DNA from: Actinomycetes bacterium
Lineage (GTDB): Bacteria; Actinomycetota; Acidimicrobiia; IMCC26256; PALSA-610
NCBI GenBank assembly: GCA_025360585.1
Contig: JANYBW010000080.1
Location: 1 to 64,000 of the forward strand
Direction of reading: 5' to 3'
Length of the DNA: 64,000 nt
This document shows positions 26,041 to 34,901 of the stretch, piece after piece. The notes beneath the pieces are model-generated. The model did not search any database. It was not told where the DNA came from and was given only the letters and a program-made list of their open reading frames with translations. The translations under genes and the position numbers were made by a program. Positions within the stretch are counted from its first letter, which is position 1. Each line of letters starts with the position of its first letter.

Positions 26041-27222
26041 TTACCCGAGCGCGACGGGCCGTTCGAGATTGATGCCCATGAGCGCGCCGAGTTCGCAGAG
26101 CGCGGTGTGAGCCGTCGTGTCGGTGCCGCCGCTCAGCATTGCGTCGGCGAGATCACCGAGTGCTTCGATGGCCTTCGGCGCGTCGAGGTCGTTATCGAGC
26201 GCGGTGTGCACGCGATCGATGAATGGTGTTGGATCGGGCCCGGCAGCGCAGGCCGCGGCAGCCAGCAGTCGATTCAGCAGCGCGATGCCTTCGTCGATAT
26301 CGGTGTCGAACCATTCGAAACCACTGCGGTAATGGTGGCGCATGAGCGCAAGCCGGATTGCACGCGGATCGGCGACCTTGCGCAAATCGCTAATGAATAC
26401 AAGGTTGCCGAGCGATTTGCTCATCTTTTCGCCCTCGTAGTTCACCATCGCACTATGCATCCAGAGCCGCACGAACGGTTTGCCAGTGAGCGCCTCGGAT
26501 TGCGCGATCTCGCATTCGTGATGCGGAAAAATCAGATCGGTGCCGCCACCGTGAATATCGATCGTGGTGCCATGTTCGGCCATGCTCATCGCGGAACACT
26601 CGATATGCCACCCCGGCCGGCCCACACCAAACGGAGCCCGCCACGCCGGCTCGTCGCTGAGGCTCGGTTGCCACAAGATGAAATCGAGTGGGTTGCGTCG
26701 GTGCGGATCGTCGGGGTTACCGCCACGAGCTCGAGCCAACTTGATCATGCGATCTTCGGGATACTGCGAAAGCTTGCCGAAGCTCGGAAACGTCGAGACG
26801 TCGAAATAGACCGTGCCGTGGCTGATGTAGGCGTTGCCTTTGTCGAGCAGCTTGCCCACGAGTTCGATGATTCCATCGACAGCTTCGGTCGCTCTCGGTT
26901 CGGCGACCGCTGGACGCATTTCGAGCGCATCCATATCGGCCCGGAAGCGAGCGACTTCGGTGGCGGCAAGATCGAGATAGTTCACGCCAAGTTCGCGGGC
27001 CTTGGGCAAGATCGAATCGTCGACGTCGGTGATGTTGCGCACCATGCGCACCTCGTGGCCGAGGCTTTCAAGGCGACGGATCAGCAGGTCGTAGGTGAGA
27101 TACGTCGCCGCATGGCCGAGGTGCGTCGAATCGTACGGGGTGATCCCGCAGACGTACATCGAAACCGTCGGGCCCGCTTCAAACGGGACGACTTTGCGTT
27201 GGGCAGTGTCATACAGGCGCAT
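26041..27222 (-). CDS. mshC: Mycothiol biosynthesis ligase MshC (L-cysteine:GlcN-Ins ligase)
   Basis: MshC joins cysteine to glucosaminyl-inositol in mycothiol synthesis. The 393-residue protein is a short CysS-like enzyme with MshC signatures: MYVCGITPYDSTHLGHAATY (true CysS has CGPTVYD), the zinc ligand region GWHIECSAMS, FPHHECEIAQSEA, and KMSKSLGN. The end is MshC-like and lacks the long C-terminus of CysS. I chose ATG 27222; the open frame extends upstream only through a 51-bp repeat. A cysteinyl-tRNA synthetase is the alternative, but the ITPYD motif and length favour MshC. Confidence 0.9.
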   Translation of the reverse strand: MRLYDTAQRKVVPFEAGPTVSMYVCGITPYDSTHLGHAATYLTYDLLIRRLESLGHEVRMVRNITDVDDSILPKARELGVNYLDLAATEVARFRADMDALEMRPAVAEPRATEAVDGIIELVGKLLDKGNAYISHGTVYFDVSTFPSFGKLSQYPEDRMIKLARARGGNPDDPHRRNPLDFILWQPSLSDEPAWRAPFGVGRPGWHIECSAMSMAEHGTTIDIHGGGTDLIFPHHECEIAQSEALTGKPFVRLWMHSAMVNYEGEKMSKSLGNLVFISDLRKVADPRAIRLALMRHHYRSGFEWFDTDIDEGIALLNRLLAAAACAAGPDPTPFIDRVHTALDNDLDAPKAIEALGDLADAMLSGGTDTTAHTALCELGALMGINLERPVALG

Positions 27223-27260
27223 CGTTTGCAAACTAGCGGCCGACGCGGGCACACAACTCA

Positions 27261-27413
27261 CAACCCTGGTCCCCACACAACGCCCGGCGCGACCCACGAC
27301 AGTGACCACAACAACCCTGGTCCCCACACAACGCCCGGCAGGGCCCACGACAGTGACCACAACAACCCTGGTCCCCACACAACGCCCGGCGCGACCCACG
27401 ACAGTGACCACAA
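27261..27413. repeat. 51-bp tandem repeat, three copies, upstream of mshC
   Basis: The unit CAACCCTGGTCCCCACACAA plus CGCCCGGC..GCCCACGACAGTGACCACAA recurs at 27261, 27312 and 27363. Only a few bases differ between copies. It lies about 40 bases before the mshC start and would be in the mshC leader if transcription begins upstream. It is divisible by 3 and so keeps an open frame (VVGRAGRCVGTRVVVVT), which I treat as non-genic. Confidence 0.9.
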
Positions 27414-27568
27414 CAGGCTTAGTGCGACATTTGGCTGTGGTGGCGGTCAGATGTCGGCCGGGAGATCAGTCACTCCGGGCGATCCGACCCGGAAGAGGGT
27501 CACGAGCTCAGGAGCGAGGGACGTGCGAAAGGAGGCCTGGGCTCCTCGCCGCTGTAGTGCAGCGGAGG
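27414..27568. other. Structured intergenic region between npdG and mshC
   Basis: This stretch has no gene but several hairpins: GACCC/GGGTC (27486-27501), AGGAG/CTCCT (27530-27546) and CCGCTG/CAGCGG (27549-27565). The last begins a few bases after the npdG stop on the minus strand and may be its terminator, though no T-run follows. The rest could be an RNA leader for mshC. I cannot match it to a known riboswitch class. Confidence 0.4.
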
Positions 27569-27572
27569 CAAT

Positions 27573-28223
27573 TCAAATCGTCGTGAGGCGCAAGCTGGCT
27601 TTCATTTTGTGCCGGACGTTGATGGTGAGCAATACGGCCGCGAACGTTTCCATGCCGACGGCGTTGCGCAGTGAGCCGCCATCAAGGGCGCGCAGGTTCG
27701 GGATCGATGCGGTGATTTCCATGAGCGCTTCGCGGGCTTCGTCGTCGTCGCCCAGGACAACCACGTCGCTTTCCATTGAGTGGTTGAGATCTGCGAATTC
27801 AGCGGCCGGCACCAAATGGAACGCCGTTACCACTCGCGAACGCCACAACAAGGCTTGGATCTCCGCCGCGACCGAGCCGTGCGGCGGCAAGACAGCGTTG
27901 AATTCATTGCCGTTTCGCGTGAGATTGTTGGCCATACTCACCACAATTTTTCCGGCCAACCGTTCGGCTTGTTCGCGCACGGTTGGGATCACCGAATCGG
28001 CGTTGACCGCCAAGATCACCACCGGAGCGTCGCAGGCCCAGGCGTTATCGCAGGGAATGAGCCCATTGACACGCTCACCCCACTGCGCTTGCAATTGATC
28101 GACGGCGGTCTTGGCTTTATCGACGGCCCGCGAGCCAAATAGCACTTCGTGGCCCACGCTCGCGAGGCGAGCAGCAAGGCCTGCCCCCGCCGGGCCGGTG
28201 GCTCCAAGGATTCCGATACGCAT
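27573..28223 (-). CDS. npdG: NADPH-dependent F420 reductase (NpdG type)
   Basis: A 216-residue Rossmann protein that exchanges hydride between NADP and coenzyme F420. The nucleotide loop is MRIGILGATGPAGAGLAARLA at the N-terminus, followed by VLFGSRAVDKA, which suits the NADP phosphate. KIVVSMANNLTRN and VVTAFHLVPAAEFADLNH are typical of the F420-dependent NADP reductase family. I chose ATG 28223 because the fold begins there, although ATG 28241 is also possible. Its presence implies F420 in the host. Confidence 0.87.
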   Translation of the reverse strand: MRIGILGATGPAGAGLAARLASVGHEVLFGSRAVDKAKTAVDQLQAQWGERVNGLIPCDNAWACDAPVVILAVNADSVIPTVREQAERLAGKIVVSMANNLTRNGNEFNAVLPPHGSVAAEIQALLWRSRVVTAFHLVPAAEFADLNHSMESDVVVLGDDDEAREALMEITASIPNLRALDGGSLRNAVGMETFAAVLLTINVRHKMKASLRLTTI

Positions 28224-28523
28224 GGGGCGGAATTGTTCCATAGTCGAGAGCGGAATCCACAATTACTGGCGCGACGGCGGCGTACCGTCTGATCCGCGTT
28301 ACGCCGCCCGCGCAACGCTGTGTGGAACATCGGCTGCGATCCTTCCGTTTGCTGAACCCATGACGACTCAGCCACCACCTGCAGTGCCGCACCTACATTG
28401 CCGCACCTGCTTTTGATCGTTCCTGGATTGCTGATCGCGTTCATCATCGGCATTGGGTTTGCGGCGATCACACCTACGCGACTGGCGGCACAACCACGAT
28501 CACGCGCGCCGGCAACCGACCAA

Positions 28524-31500
28524 TTACCGGCAGGCGTCGGCGCCGAAGGCAACTCTGAGTTCGGCGAAGAGCCCGGTGGAGCCGTCGCAGTTGAAGTCGT
28601 CGTCGAGTTTGAGGACGGTTTCGCCGTCGTGGCGTTGGAGGTGCACGAAGACCGACGACTCTCCGGGATGCGCGACAAGGAGTTCTTTGAGCCGTGCGAC
28701 CTTCGCTTCGTCGAAGGCTCCGGCGCGCACTATGAGCCGCACGGGCGGGCCAGAGTCGCCAAAAATTTCTGGGACGGTCACTTCCATCACGATGAGTTTG
28801 GGAGTGTCGTCGCGGCGATCAAGGCGGGCTTTGATAACCACGATGGTGTCGTCGGCAAGTTTCGTGCCGACGGCCAACATGGTTTTGGGAAACACCATGG
28901 CTTCCATGGACCCCGAGAGATCTTCGAAGATGAACGTGGCCATGAGATCGCCGCGTTTGGTGTATTTGCGATTCAGCGCGGTGACGATGCCCGCGACGGT
29001 GCGCATGGTGCCGTCTTCGAATTCACCGAACTCTTCCACCGAACACTCAGCCATCCGCGCCAACTGCCGACGCGCGCCCGCGAGCGGATGATCCGAGACG
29101 TAGAGACCCAACATTTCTTTTTCCAGCGCGAGCTTTTGCATCTTTTCGAATTCGAGATCCGGGATGGCCATCCGTTGCTCAAAGCCACCACCACCGGTTC
29201 CGCTGCCATCACCAGAATCTCCGAGATCCAGATCAAAGAAACTCATGGTGCCTTGTTCGCGTTCGCGACGGCGTTTGAACACTTGATCGATGAGTGGTTC
29301 AAAGACTGCGAGTAAGCCGCGGCGCGGGTGGCCGAGATTGTCGAAACCACCCGATTTAATGAGCGATTCCACGGTTCGTTTGTTGAGTGCGCTCATATCG
29401 ACGCGTTCCACAAAGTCGTAGAAATCCGAGAACGGCCCGCCGACTTCACGAGCAGCGCAGATTTGTTCGGCCACACCTTCGCCGACGTTGCGCACTGCGC
29501 TCATCCCGAAACGGATCGCGCCTTTGGGATGGAGTTCATTGAAGCGCACCGAGAAATCCACGACGCTGTCATTGACACAGGGATTCAGTACAGGGATATC
29601 GAGCAGTCGACATTCGTTGATGTAGACCGCGGCCTTTTCCAAGCTCGCCTTCACCGATGTCAGCAACGCGGCAAGGTACTGGACCGGAAAGTTGGCCTTC
29701 AAGTACGCGGTCTGGTACGAAACGAATCCGTAGCCAACGCTGTGCGATTTGTTAAACGAGTAATCCGCGAACGGCTCAACCGTATCGAAGTAGGACTCCG
29801 CGAACTCCGGAGTGTGACCGTTGGCAACGCAGCCGGCGACGAACTTGGTGCGTTCCTTCGCGATCATCTCGCGAATCTTCTTGCCCGTGGCTTTCCGCAG
29901 GTTGTCGGCTTCTTCGAGCGTGTATCCCGCGAGACGTTGCGAAACCCGCATGAGTTGCTCTTGGTAGATCATCAGCCCGTACGTGGGGCCAAGGATTTCT
30001 TCGAGCGACTCGTGGTCGTAGGTGACGGGTTTGCGGCCGTTTTTGCGATCGGCGTATTCGTTATGCCAGTTCTGCGCCATCGGGCCAGGGCGATACAACG
30101 CCACCAAAGCTGCAACGTCTTCGAATGAGGTCGGCGCGAGGCGCTGAATGAGGGCCCGCATCGGGCCCCCTTCAAGCTGGAACACACCGATCGTGTCGGC
30201 CCTCTGCAAGAGTGCGAACGTCGCGGGATCGTCGAGCGGCGGATCGTCGATATCAGGACGCGAACCAGTCGATGCTTCGATCAACTCAAGCGCGATCTCC
30301 ATCACATCAAGGTTGCGCAGCCCCAAGAAGTCCATCTTGAGCAGACCGAGTTCTTCAACGCCATGCATTTCGTACTGTGTCACGACGGGCGCTTCACTGA
30401 TGTCGCCGCCCGGACCGGGCTTGCGCTGAATCGGCAAATAATCGGTGAGCGCATCGCGGGTAATCACGACTGCAGCCGCGTGAATGCCGTCCTGGCGGCG
30501 CAGCCCCTCAAGCCCCTTGGCCACGTCGACGATGCGTTTGACATCGGGATCTTCGTCGTACATCTGGCGAAGATCAGTGGCCATCTTGTAACCGTCCGCG
30601 TACTTCTCGGATTCTTCGAAGCAGTACTGCAACGGCGTATCGCGACCCATGATCAACGGTGGCATCGCCTTCGCAATCTTGTCGCCGACGATGTACGGGT
30701 AATCGAGCACGCGTGCGGCGTCGCGCACGGCTGCACGCGCCTTAATCGTTGAAAACGTGACGATCTGAGCAACGCGATCGGAGCCGTATTTCTGCGCCGC
30801 ATATTTGATCATGTCGCCGCGGTACCGCGAGTCGAAGTCCATATCGATGTCGGGCATCTGCGTACGGCCTGGATTCAAGAACCTTTCGAACAGTAGGTCG
30901 TATTTGATGGGATCGATATCGACGATGCGCAGCGCGAACGCGACCACCGATCCGGCGGCACTCCCTCGACCCGGACCAACACGAATGTTGTGTGATTTCG
31001 CGTACCGCACCAAATCCCAGACGACTAAGAAATAAGCGGAGAACCCCATCGTCTTGATGACATCAAGTTCAAATTCAACTCGCTCCAGCACGTGCATCGC
31101 GGGGCTTTGCCCGTAACGATCTTTCGCGCCGGCAAACACCAACTCCCGCAAATAGGAGTCCTGATCGTGGCCTTCCGGCACGGGAAATGAAGGCAAAACC
31201 GCGTTATCAAATTCGATTTCGACTTGGGCGCGTTCTGCGATCCACAACGTGTTGTCGCAGGCTTCGGGGAGTTCGCGAAACAGGTCGCGCATCTCCACGG
31301 CCGACTTGATGTAGAAATCTTCGCCATCGAATTTGAACCGACTGGTGTCGCTTTTCAACGCGCCGGTTTGTACGCATAGCAGCGCGTCGTGAGCATCGGC
31401 ATCTTCGCGATCGGTGTAGTGCGAATCGTTCGTTGCCAGCAACGGCGCCCCGAGTTTGCGCGCGATTTCCAGCAACGGTTTGATGGTTTTGACTTGATCT

Positions 31501-32045
31501 TCAATGCCGTGATCCATGATCTCGATAAAGAAATGATCTTTGTCAAAGATGTCTTGGAACCGACCAGCAGCCTTATACGCGGCGTCGATTTCGCCCTTGA
31601 GAATCAGTTGCGGTACGAGGCCACCTAAGCAACCACTCGTTGCGATGATGCCTTCGTGATGCCGTTCGAGGAGATCCCAATCCGAGCGCGGCTTGTAGTA
31701 GTAGCCCTCCATATACGCGGCGCTGGAGACCTTGATGAGGTTGTGATAGCCGGTGTTGTTTTCGGCGAGCATGGTGAGATGAAAAATCTCGTGTTCGCTT
31801 CGTTTCGGACGGTCGAAACGCGACTGGCTGGTGAAGTAACCCTCCATACCCAACACGGGTTTGATGCCCTGTTTACGTGCCGATTTGTACAGTTCTAAAA
31901 CCCCGTACATGTTGCCGTGGTCGGTGATCCCAACCGCAGGCATCCCGTCGCGCAATGCGGCATTCACAACATCGTCGATGCGCGACGCACCATCGAGCAT
32001 CGAATACTCGGTGTGGAGGTGAAGGTGAACGAAGCTGTCGGTCAT
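28524..32045 (-). CDS. dnaE: DNA polymerase III alpha subunit DnaE
   Basis: The replicative polymerase subunit, 1173 residues from ATG 32045. The PHP domain opens with SFVHLHLHTEYSMLDGAS. The polymerase core has RVGPGRGSAAGSVVAF, the catalytic PDIDMDFD (about residue 410), and FLGLRNLDVME. YRPGPMAQNW and the Pol3 fingers FNKSHSVGYGFVSYQTAYLKANF split at about 760-785 follow. An OB fold and a C-terminal domain complete the protein. The frame extends 27 codons upstream, but the PHP domain starts at MTDSF. It lies 155 bases downstream of the phosphodiesterase stop. Confidence 0.97.
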   Translation of the reverse strand: MTDSFVHLHLHTEYSMLDGASRIDDVVNAALRDGMPAVGITDHGNMYGVLELYKSARKQGIKPVLGMEGYFTSQSRFDRPKRSEHEIFHLTMLAENNTGYHNLIKVSSAAYMEGYYYKPRSDWDLLERHHEGIIATSGCLGGLVPQLILKGEIDAAYKAAGRFQDIFDKDHFFIEIMDHGIEDQVKTIKPLLEIARKLGAPLLATNDSHYTDREDADAHDALLCVQTGALKSDTSRFKFDGEDFYIKSAVEMRDLFRELPEACDNTLWIAERAQVEIEFDNAVLPSFPVPEGHDQDSYLRELVFAGAKDRYGQSPAMHVLERVEFELDVIKTMGFSAYFLVVWDLVRYAKSHNIRVGPGRGSAAGSVVAFALRIVDIDPIKYDLLFERFLNPGRTQMPDIDMDFDSRYRGDMIKYAAQKYGSDRVAQIVTFSTIKARAAVRDAARVLDYPYIVGDKIAKAMPPLIMGRDTPLQYCFEESEKYADGYKMATDLRQMYDEDPDVKRIVDVAKGLEGLRRQDGIHAAAVVITRDALTDYLPIQRKPGPGGDISEAPVVTQYEMHGVEELGLLKMDFLGLRNLDVMEIALELIEASTGSRPDIDDPPLDDPATFALLQRADTIGVFQLEGGPMRALIQRLAPTSFEDVAALVALYRPGPMAQNWHNEYADRKNGRKPVTYDHESLEEILGPTYGLMIYQEQLMRVSQRLAGYTLEEADNLRKATGKKIREMIAKERTKFVAGCVANGHTPEFAESYFDTVEPFADYSFNKSHSVGYGFVSYQTAYLKANFPVQYLAALLTSVKASLEKAAVYINECRLLDIPVLNPCVNDSVVDFSVRFNELHPKGAIRFGMSAVRNVGEGVAEQICAAREVGGPFSDFYDFVERVDMSALNKRTVESLIKSGGFDNLGHPRRGLLAVFEPLIDQVFKRRREREQGTMSFFDLDLGDSGDGSGTGGGGFEQRMAIPDLEFEKMQKLALEKEMLGLYVSDHPLAGARRQLARMAECSVEEFGEFEDGTMRTVAGIVTALNRKYTKRGDLMATFIFEDLSGSMEAMVFPKTMLAVGTKLADDTIVVIKARLDRRDDTPKLIVMEVTVPEIFGDSGPPVRLIVRAGAFDEAKVARLKELLVAHPGESSVFVHLQRHDGETVLKLDDDFNCDGSTGLFAELRVAFGADACR

Positions 32046-32141
32046 GGCTGCGGGCCGGTCTCGTGGTGGGGGTAGTGGCGGTGGACGAACTGCCCTGTCG
32101 TGCAGGACGAGCAGCGAAGGGGACATTTGGTGATAATCAGC

Positions 32142-32161
32142 GAATCACAGCAGTGTGATTC
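32142..32161 (-). terminator. Hairpin between the phosphodiesterase and dnaE
   Basis: GAATCACA and TGTGATTC are perfect 8-bp arms around a GCAG loop, about 40 bases after the phosphodiesterase stop and about 97 upstream of dnaE. It could terminate the former or be an operator for the latter. No T-run follows on the minus strand. Confidence 0.35.
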
Positions 32162-32200
32162 CGTCTCGACGATAGGCGCGCCGACGGGCTGACTCAACAG

Positions 32201-33343
32201 TCAAACGCGATTTACCGCCTGACCTCGGGCGGCGCGTAACGGCACCCTCATCTCCGCAGGCGTAGGCGCTCCATGGGCGCTGCGAAGTCCCCGCTCCTTC
32301 GGCAGTGCTGGGTCGATGAATCCCACCGGCTCGAATGGCATCAAAATGACATCACCGATTCGCGATCCCGCGGGGCTCAGACCCGGACCGCTCGGTCCGA
32401 GCCAGCCGTCTGCGAGCAGCGCCTTGCGGCTCCGCACCCATGCGATATCACCGAATCGAGCTTCGCACTCCGCCAGAAGATCTTTGGCCGCGCCCGCACG
32501 CGCGTGAAGGTGGCGAAACCTCGCGTCGCCAGACTGAGCCCGCAGCATCGGAGCCAGACCAAGGGTGTCGATCCAATCGTCGGGTTCGATATGGGTTTGG
32601 CCATGATCCGCAGTCACGAGCAACGCGACATCCGAAGGAAGTACCGAAAGCAGCCGAGCGACAATGGCATCGGCGTGACGTAATTCGGCTTTGTAGTAGC
32701 CGTCGAGCAACCCAAATTCATGTGCGACTTCATCGACGCCCGGGTAGTACGCATAGATCAACGATGCATCGGGCTGGAGCGCGAGATTACGGCAATGTTC
32801 GATGAGTACGCTCGGGGTCTTCCAACCATGAAACGGCAACCCACCTAGGTGCGCAAGCGTAAAGCCCGTGGTTTTAAAGTCGGATTTTGTGGTGACCGGT
32901 ATCGGACGCCCGCGAAACGCCGGTTGGCGTTGCACTTCGTGCGGAACCGGACCGCGACTCTTTTCCCCCTCGTACTGCCAGCGCAACACGTTCAGCACCC
33001 GCTCGTCTACCAAGGTCCGGTACCCGACAATGCCGTGGCGGCCCGGAGCAGTGCCAGTCGTGATTGATGTCAGCGCAGCCGAAGTTGTGGCCGGCAGTAC
33101 CGTCGTGATCGACGCATCCCCGGTCTCGGGCGGCGCCATCGAGGCCAACGTCGGCACGCAATCCGCGAACTGCTCAATCGCGTTCGCGCCCAACCCGTCG
33201 ATCACCAACAGCACGACGACGCGAGCATCAACGACCGGCGCAGGCAGCCACGAACCGCCCGTGAGCCCAAACAGCGCCGGCACCAAATTCGAGACACACG
33301 CGCCGGCGTAATCCGCAAGCACTGGTTCGGGGGTCACATCCAT
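32201..33343 (-). CDS. Alkaline phosphatase-fold phosphodiesterase/nucleotide pyrophosphatase
   Basis: A 380-residue metal-dependent hydrolase of the type I phosphodiesterase family. The metal and nucleophile regions are visible: VLLVIDGLGANAIEQF (about 46-61) and TTVLPATTSAALTSITTGTAPGRHG split near residue 80, where Thr is the likely nucleophile. Further metal sites are YYPGVDEVAHEFG and LLVTADHGQTHIE. No signal peptide is seen, so it is probably cytoplasmic. The substrate cannot be named. It is divergent from the Rrf2 gene. Confidence 0.86.
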   Translation of the reverse strand: MDVTPEPVLADYAGACVSNLVPALFGLTGGSWLPAPVVDARVVVLLVIDGLGANAIEQFADCVPTLASMAPPETGDASITTVLPATTSAALTSITTGTAPGRHGIVGYRTLVDERVLNVLRWQYEGEKSRGPVPHEVQRQPAFRGRPIPVTTKSDFKTTGFTLAHLGGLPFHGWKTPSVLIEHCRNLALQPDASLIYAYYPGVDEVAHEFGLLDGYYKAELRHADAIVARLLSVLPSDVALLVTADHGQTHIEPDDWIDTLGLAPMLRAQSGDARFRHLHARAGAAKDLLAECEARFGDIAWVRSRKALLADGWLGPSGPGLSPAGSRIGDVILMPFEPVGFIDPALPKERGLRSAHGAPTPAEMRVPLRAARGQAVNRV

Positions 33344-33431
33344 GATGTTGAGGAGCCTACGATGGCCCGGTGCAACTGAGACGGTCCAGCCCGACCAGCC
33401 CGCGAACTGTCATACCAACCAGCACGCGACC

Positions 33432-33839
33432 ATGAAGGTCTCGACCCGCGGCGACTACGCCGCGCGCGCGTTGTTGTCGTTGGCCCTGCACGGCGAGGCC
33501 CGCCCCACCTCCGTGAAGGAAATCGCCGAACGCACCAAACTCCCGCAGCCCTACCTCGAACAGATCCTGCTCGCAGTCAAAGGCGCCGGTTTGGTGCATT
33601 CAAAACGCGGCGTCGGCGGCGGCTACGTACTCGCCCGGCCGCTCGCCGAAATCACCCTGGCCGACATCGTCGCCGCCGTCGAAGGACCCGCCCCGACCCT
33701 GGCTCAAGGCCACGATCACTGCGAAGGCCACTGCGTGCTGCAAGAAGTATGGGTCCAGCTCGATGACGAAACCCGGACCGTATTGAGCCGAGTCACACTC
33801 GCCGAACTCGTCGACCGCACAATCCAAGGCCACGTATAA
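33432..33839 (+). CDS. Rrf2-family transcriptional regulator
   Basis: A 135-residue regulator with the Rrf2 winged helix from the start: KVSTRGDYAARALLSLALHG, SVKEIAERTKLPQPYLEQILLAVKGAGLV split at about 24-52, and KRGVGGGYVLARP. The C-terminal part has HDHCEGHCVLQEVW with only two cysteines and several histidines. If it binds an iron-sulfur cluster, the ligation differs from the three-Cys IscR/NsrR pattern. ATG 33432 matches the family N-terminus. It is divergent from the phosphodiesterase, so their 88-base gap may hold its operator. Confidence 0.92.
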   Translation: MKVSTRGDYAARALLSLALHGEARPTSVKEIAERTKLPQPYLEQILLAVKGAGLVHSKRGVGGGYVLARPLAEITLADIVAAVEGPAPTLAQGHDHCEGHCVLQEVWVQLDDETRTVLSRVTLAELVDRTIQGHV

Positions 33840-33861
33840 AAACCGCCTCCTGGTCGAATTA

Positions 33862-33910
33862 GTCAGCCGACTCACTCCGCTTCGGCGCCCGGATGGGACG
33901 CTCCCTCACG
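33862..33910. repeat. Diverged single copy of the window-start repeat
   Basis: GTCAGCCGACTCACTCCGCT and GGGACGCTCCCTC align to GTCAGTCGACTCGGCTTGCTCCGCT and GGGACGCTCCCTC of the 60-bp array at 7-182, with one short gap. It lies between the convergent Rrf2 and rluD gene ends, again a gene-end location. Confidence 0.7.
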
Positions 33911-33974
33911 TTGGCCATAGCGAGTTCGTCGCTCTCGCGGCGGCCAGCATCAAGCTTGATTTGGGGCTTCCGTT

Positions 33975-34901
33975 TCAGTCGGCGTTTCCTAGGGAGTCCA
34001 GCACTTCGATGAGCTCTTGGGGGATCGTCCGTTCGAAACGCATTCGCTCGCCCGTTGTTGGATGTTCAAAGCCGACAACGCGAGCATGTAAAAACGGGCG
34101 CTTCAGCGCGATCGATTCTCGATAACCGCCGTACGTCGCGTCGCCCACGACTGGGTGACCAATAGCCAGAAGGTGCACACGAATTTGGTGCGTCCGACCC
34201 GTTTCCAAGACGCACTCAAGAAACGACACGCCAGGCACTCGCCACGACGACAGCACTTCGTAGTGAGTTCGCGCCATCCGCCCATCGTCGCGAATCGCCA
34301 TACGCGTACGACGGTTTTGCGAACGACCAATCGGCGCATCAATCACGCCCCGAGGCGACGACGGTTGGCCCCAACACAACGCGTCATAGCGGCGCTCAAC
34401 TTCGCGCTGCGAGAGCTGCTCGATGAGCGATTCATAACCGGCTTGCGATCGGGCGACCAACAACAAGCCACTGGTGTCGCGATCCAATCGGTGCACGATT
34501 CCCGGCCGATCGGCTTCACCAACCTCTGCAATTTCTGGATACCGATGCAGCAATGCGTTCACGAGGGTTCCGGTGTCGTTGCCTGCTCCCGGATGCACAA
34601 CCAAACCAGCAGGTTTCAAAACGACAATGACGTCATCATCTTCGTGCACAACATCAATATCCAACGCTTCCGGCAACGGAGGCCCCACCACAGCAGGAAC
34701 GCCCGCGATCACGACCTGTTCGCCCTCGTGTAGTCGATAGCTCTTAGCGACAGCCCGCCCATCGACCGTGACCTCGCCGTTGTCGATCAGGATCTGCACT
34801 TCGGCACGAGTCCAGCCCGTATGGAACGCCACAGCACGATCGACGCGATCGCCATCGAGACTTGCAGGAACCGAAAAAGTGTCGCGCTCAGATGTTGTCA
34901 T
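33975..34901 (-). CDS. rluD: Ribosomal large subunit pseudouridine synthase RluD
   Basis: RluD converts uridines of 23S rRNA helix 69 to pseudouridine. The 308-residue protein has an S4 domain (GDRVDRAVAFHTGWTRAEVQ, about 15-34) and the catalytic motif GIVHRLDRDTSGLLLVARS (Asp in RLDRDTSG). GRTHQIRVHLLAIGHPVVGD follows. ATG 34901 overlaps the lspA stop by 14 bases, and lspA-rluD is a common pair. RluC-type specificity cannot be fully excluded. Confidence 0.93.
   Translation of the reverse strand: MTTSERDTFSVPASLDGDRVDRAVAFHTGWTRAEVQILIDNGEVTVDGRAVAKSYRLHEGEQVVIAGVPAVVGPPLPEALDIDVVHEDDDVIVVLKPAGLVVHPGAGNDTGTLVNALLHRYPEIAEVGEADRPGIVHRLDRDTSGLLLVARSQAGYESLIEQLSQREVERRYDALCWGQPSSPRGVIDAPIGRSQNRRTRMAIRDDGRMARTHYEVLSSWRVPGVSFLECVLETGRTHQIRVHLLAIGHPVVGDATYGGYRESIALKRPFLHARVVGFEHPTTGERMRFERTIPQELIEVLDSLGNAD

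Noticed and set aside
26041-27222. Cysteinyl-tRNA synthetase
   Set aside because: The CGITPYD motif, HLGHAATY and the short C-terminus match MshC; CysS has CGPTVYD and a longer C-terminus.
27261-27413. CRISPR array
   Set aside because: The 51-bp copies are contiguous with no unique spacers.
27481-27546. SAM-IV-like riboswitch on the plus strand
   Set aside because: GGGTCACGAGCTC recalls part of that class, but the remaining core is absent and no plus-strand gene follows.
25273-28098. 941-codon open frame on the plus strand
   Set aside because: It is antisense to thrS, mshC and npdG, whose minus-strand products have clear family motifs. High GC content makes such long antisense frames common.
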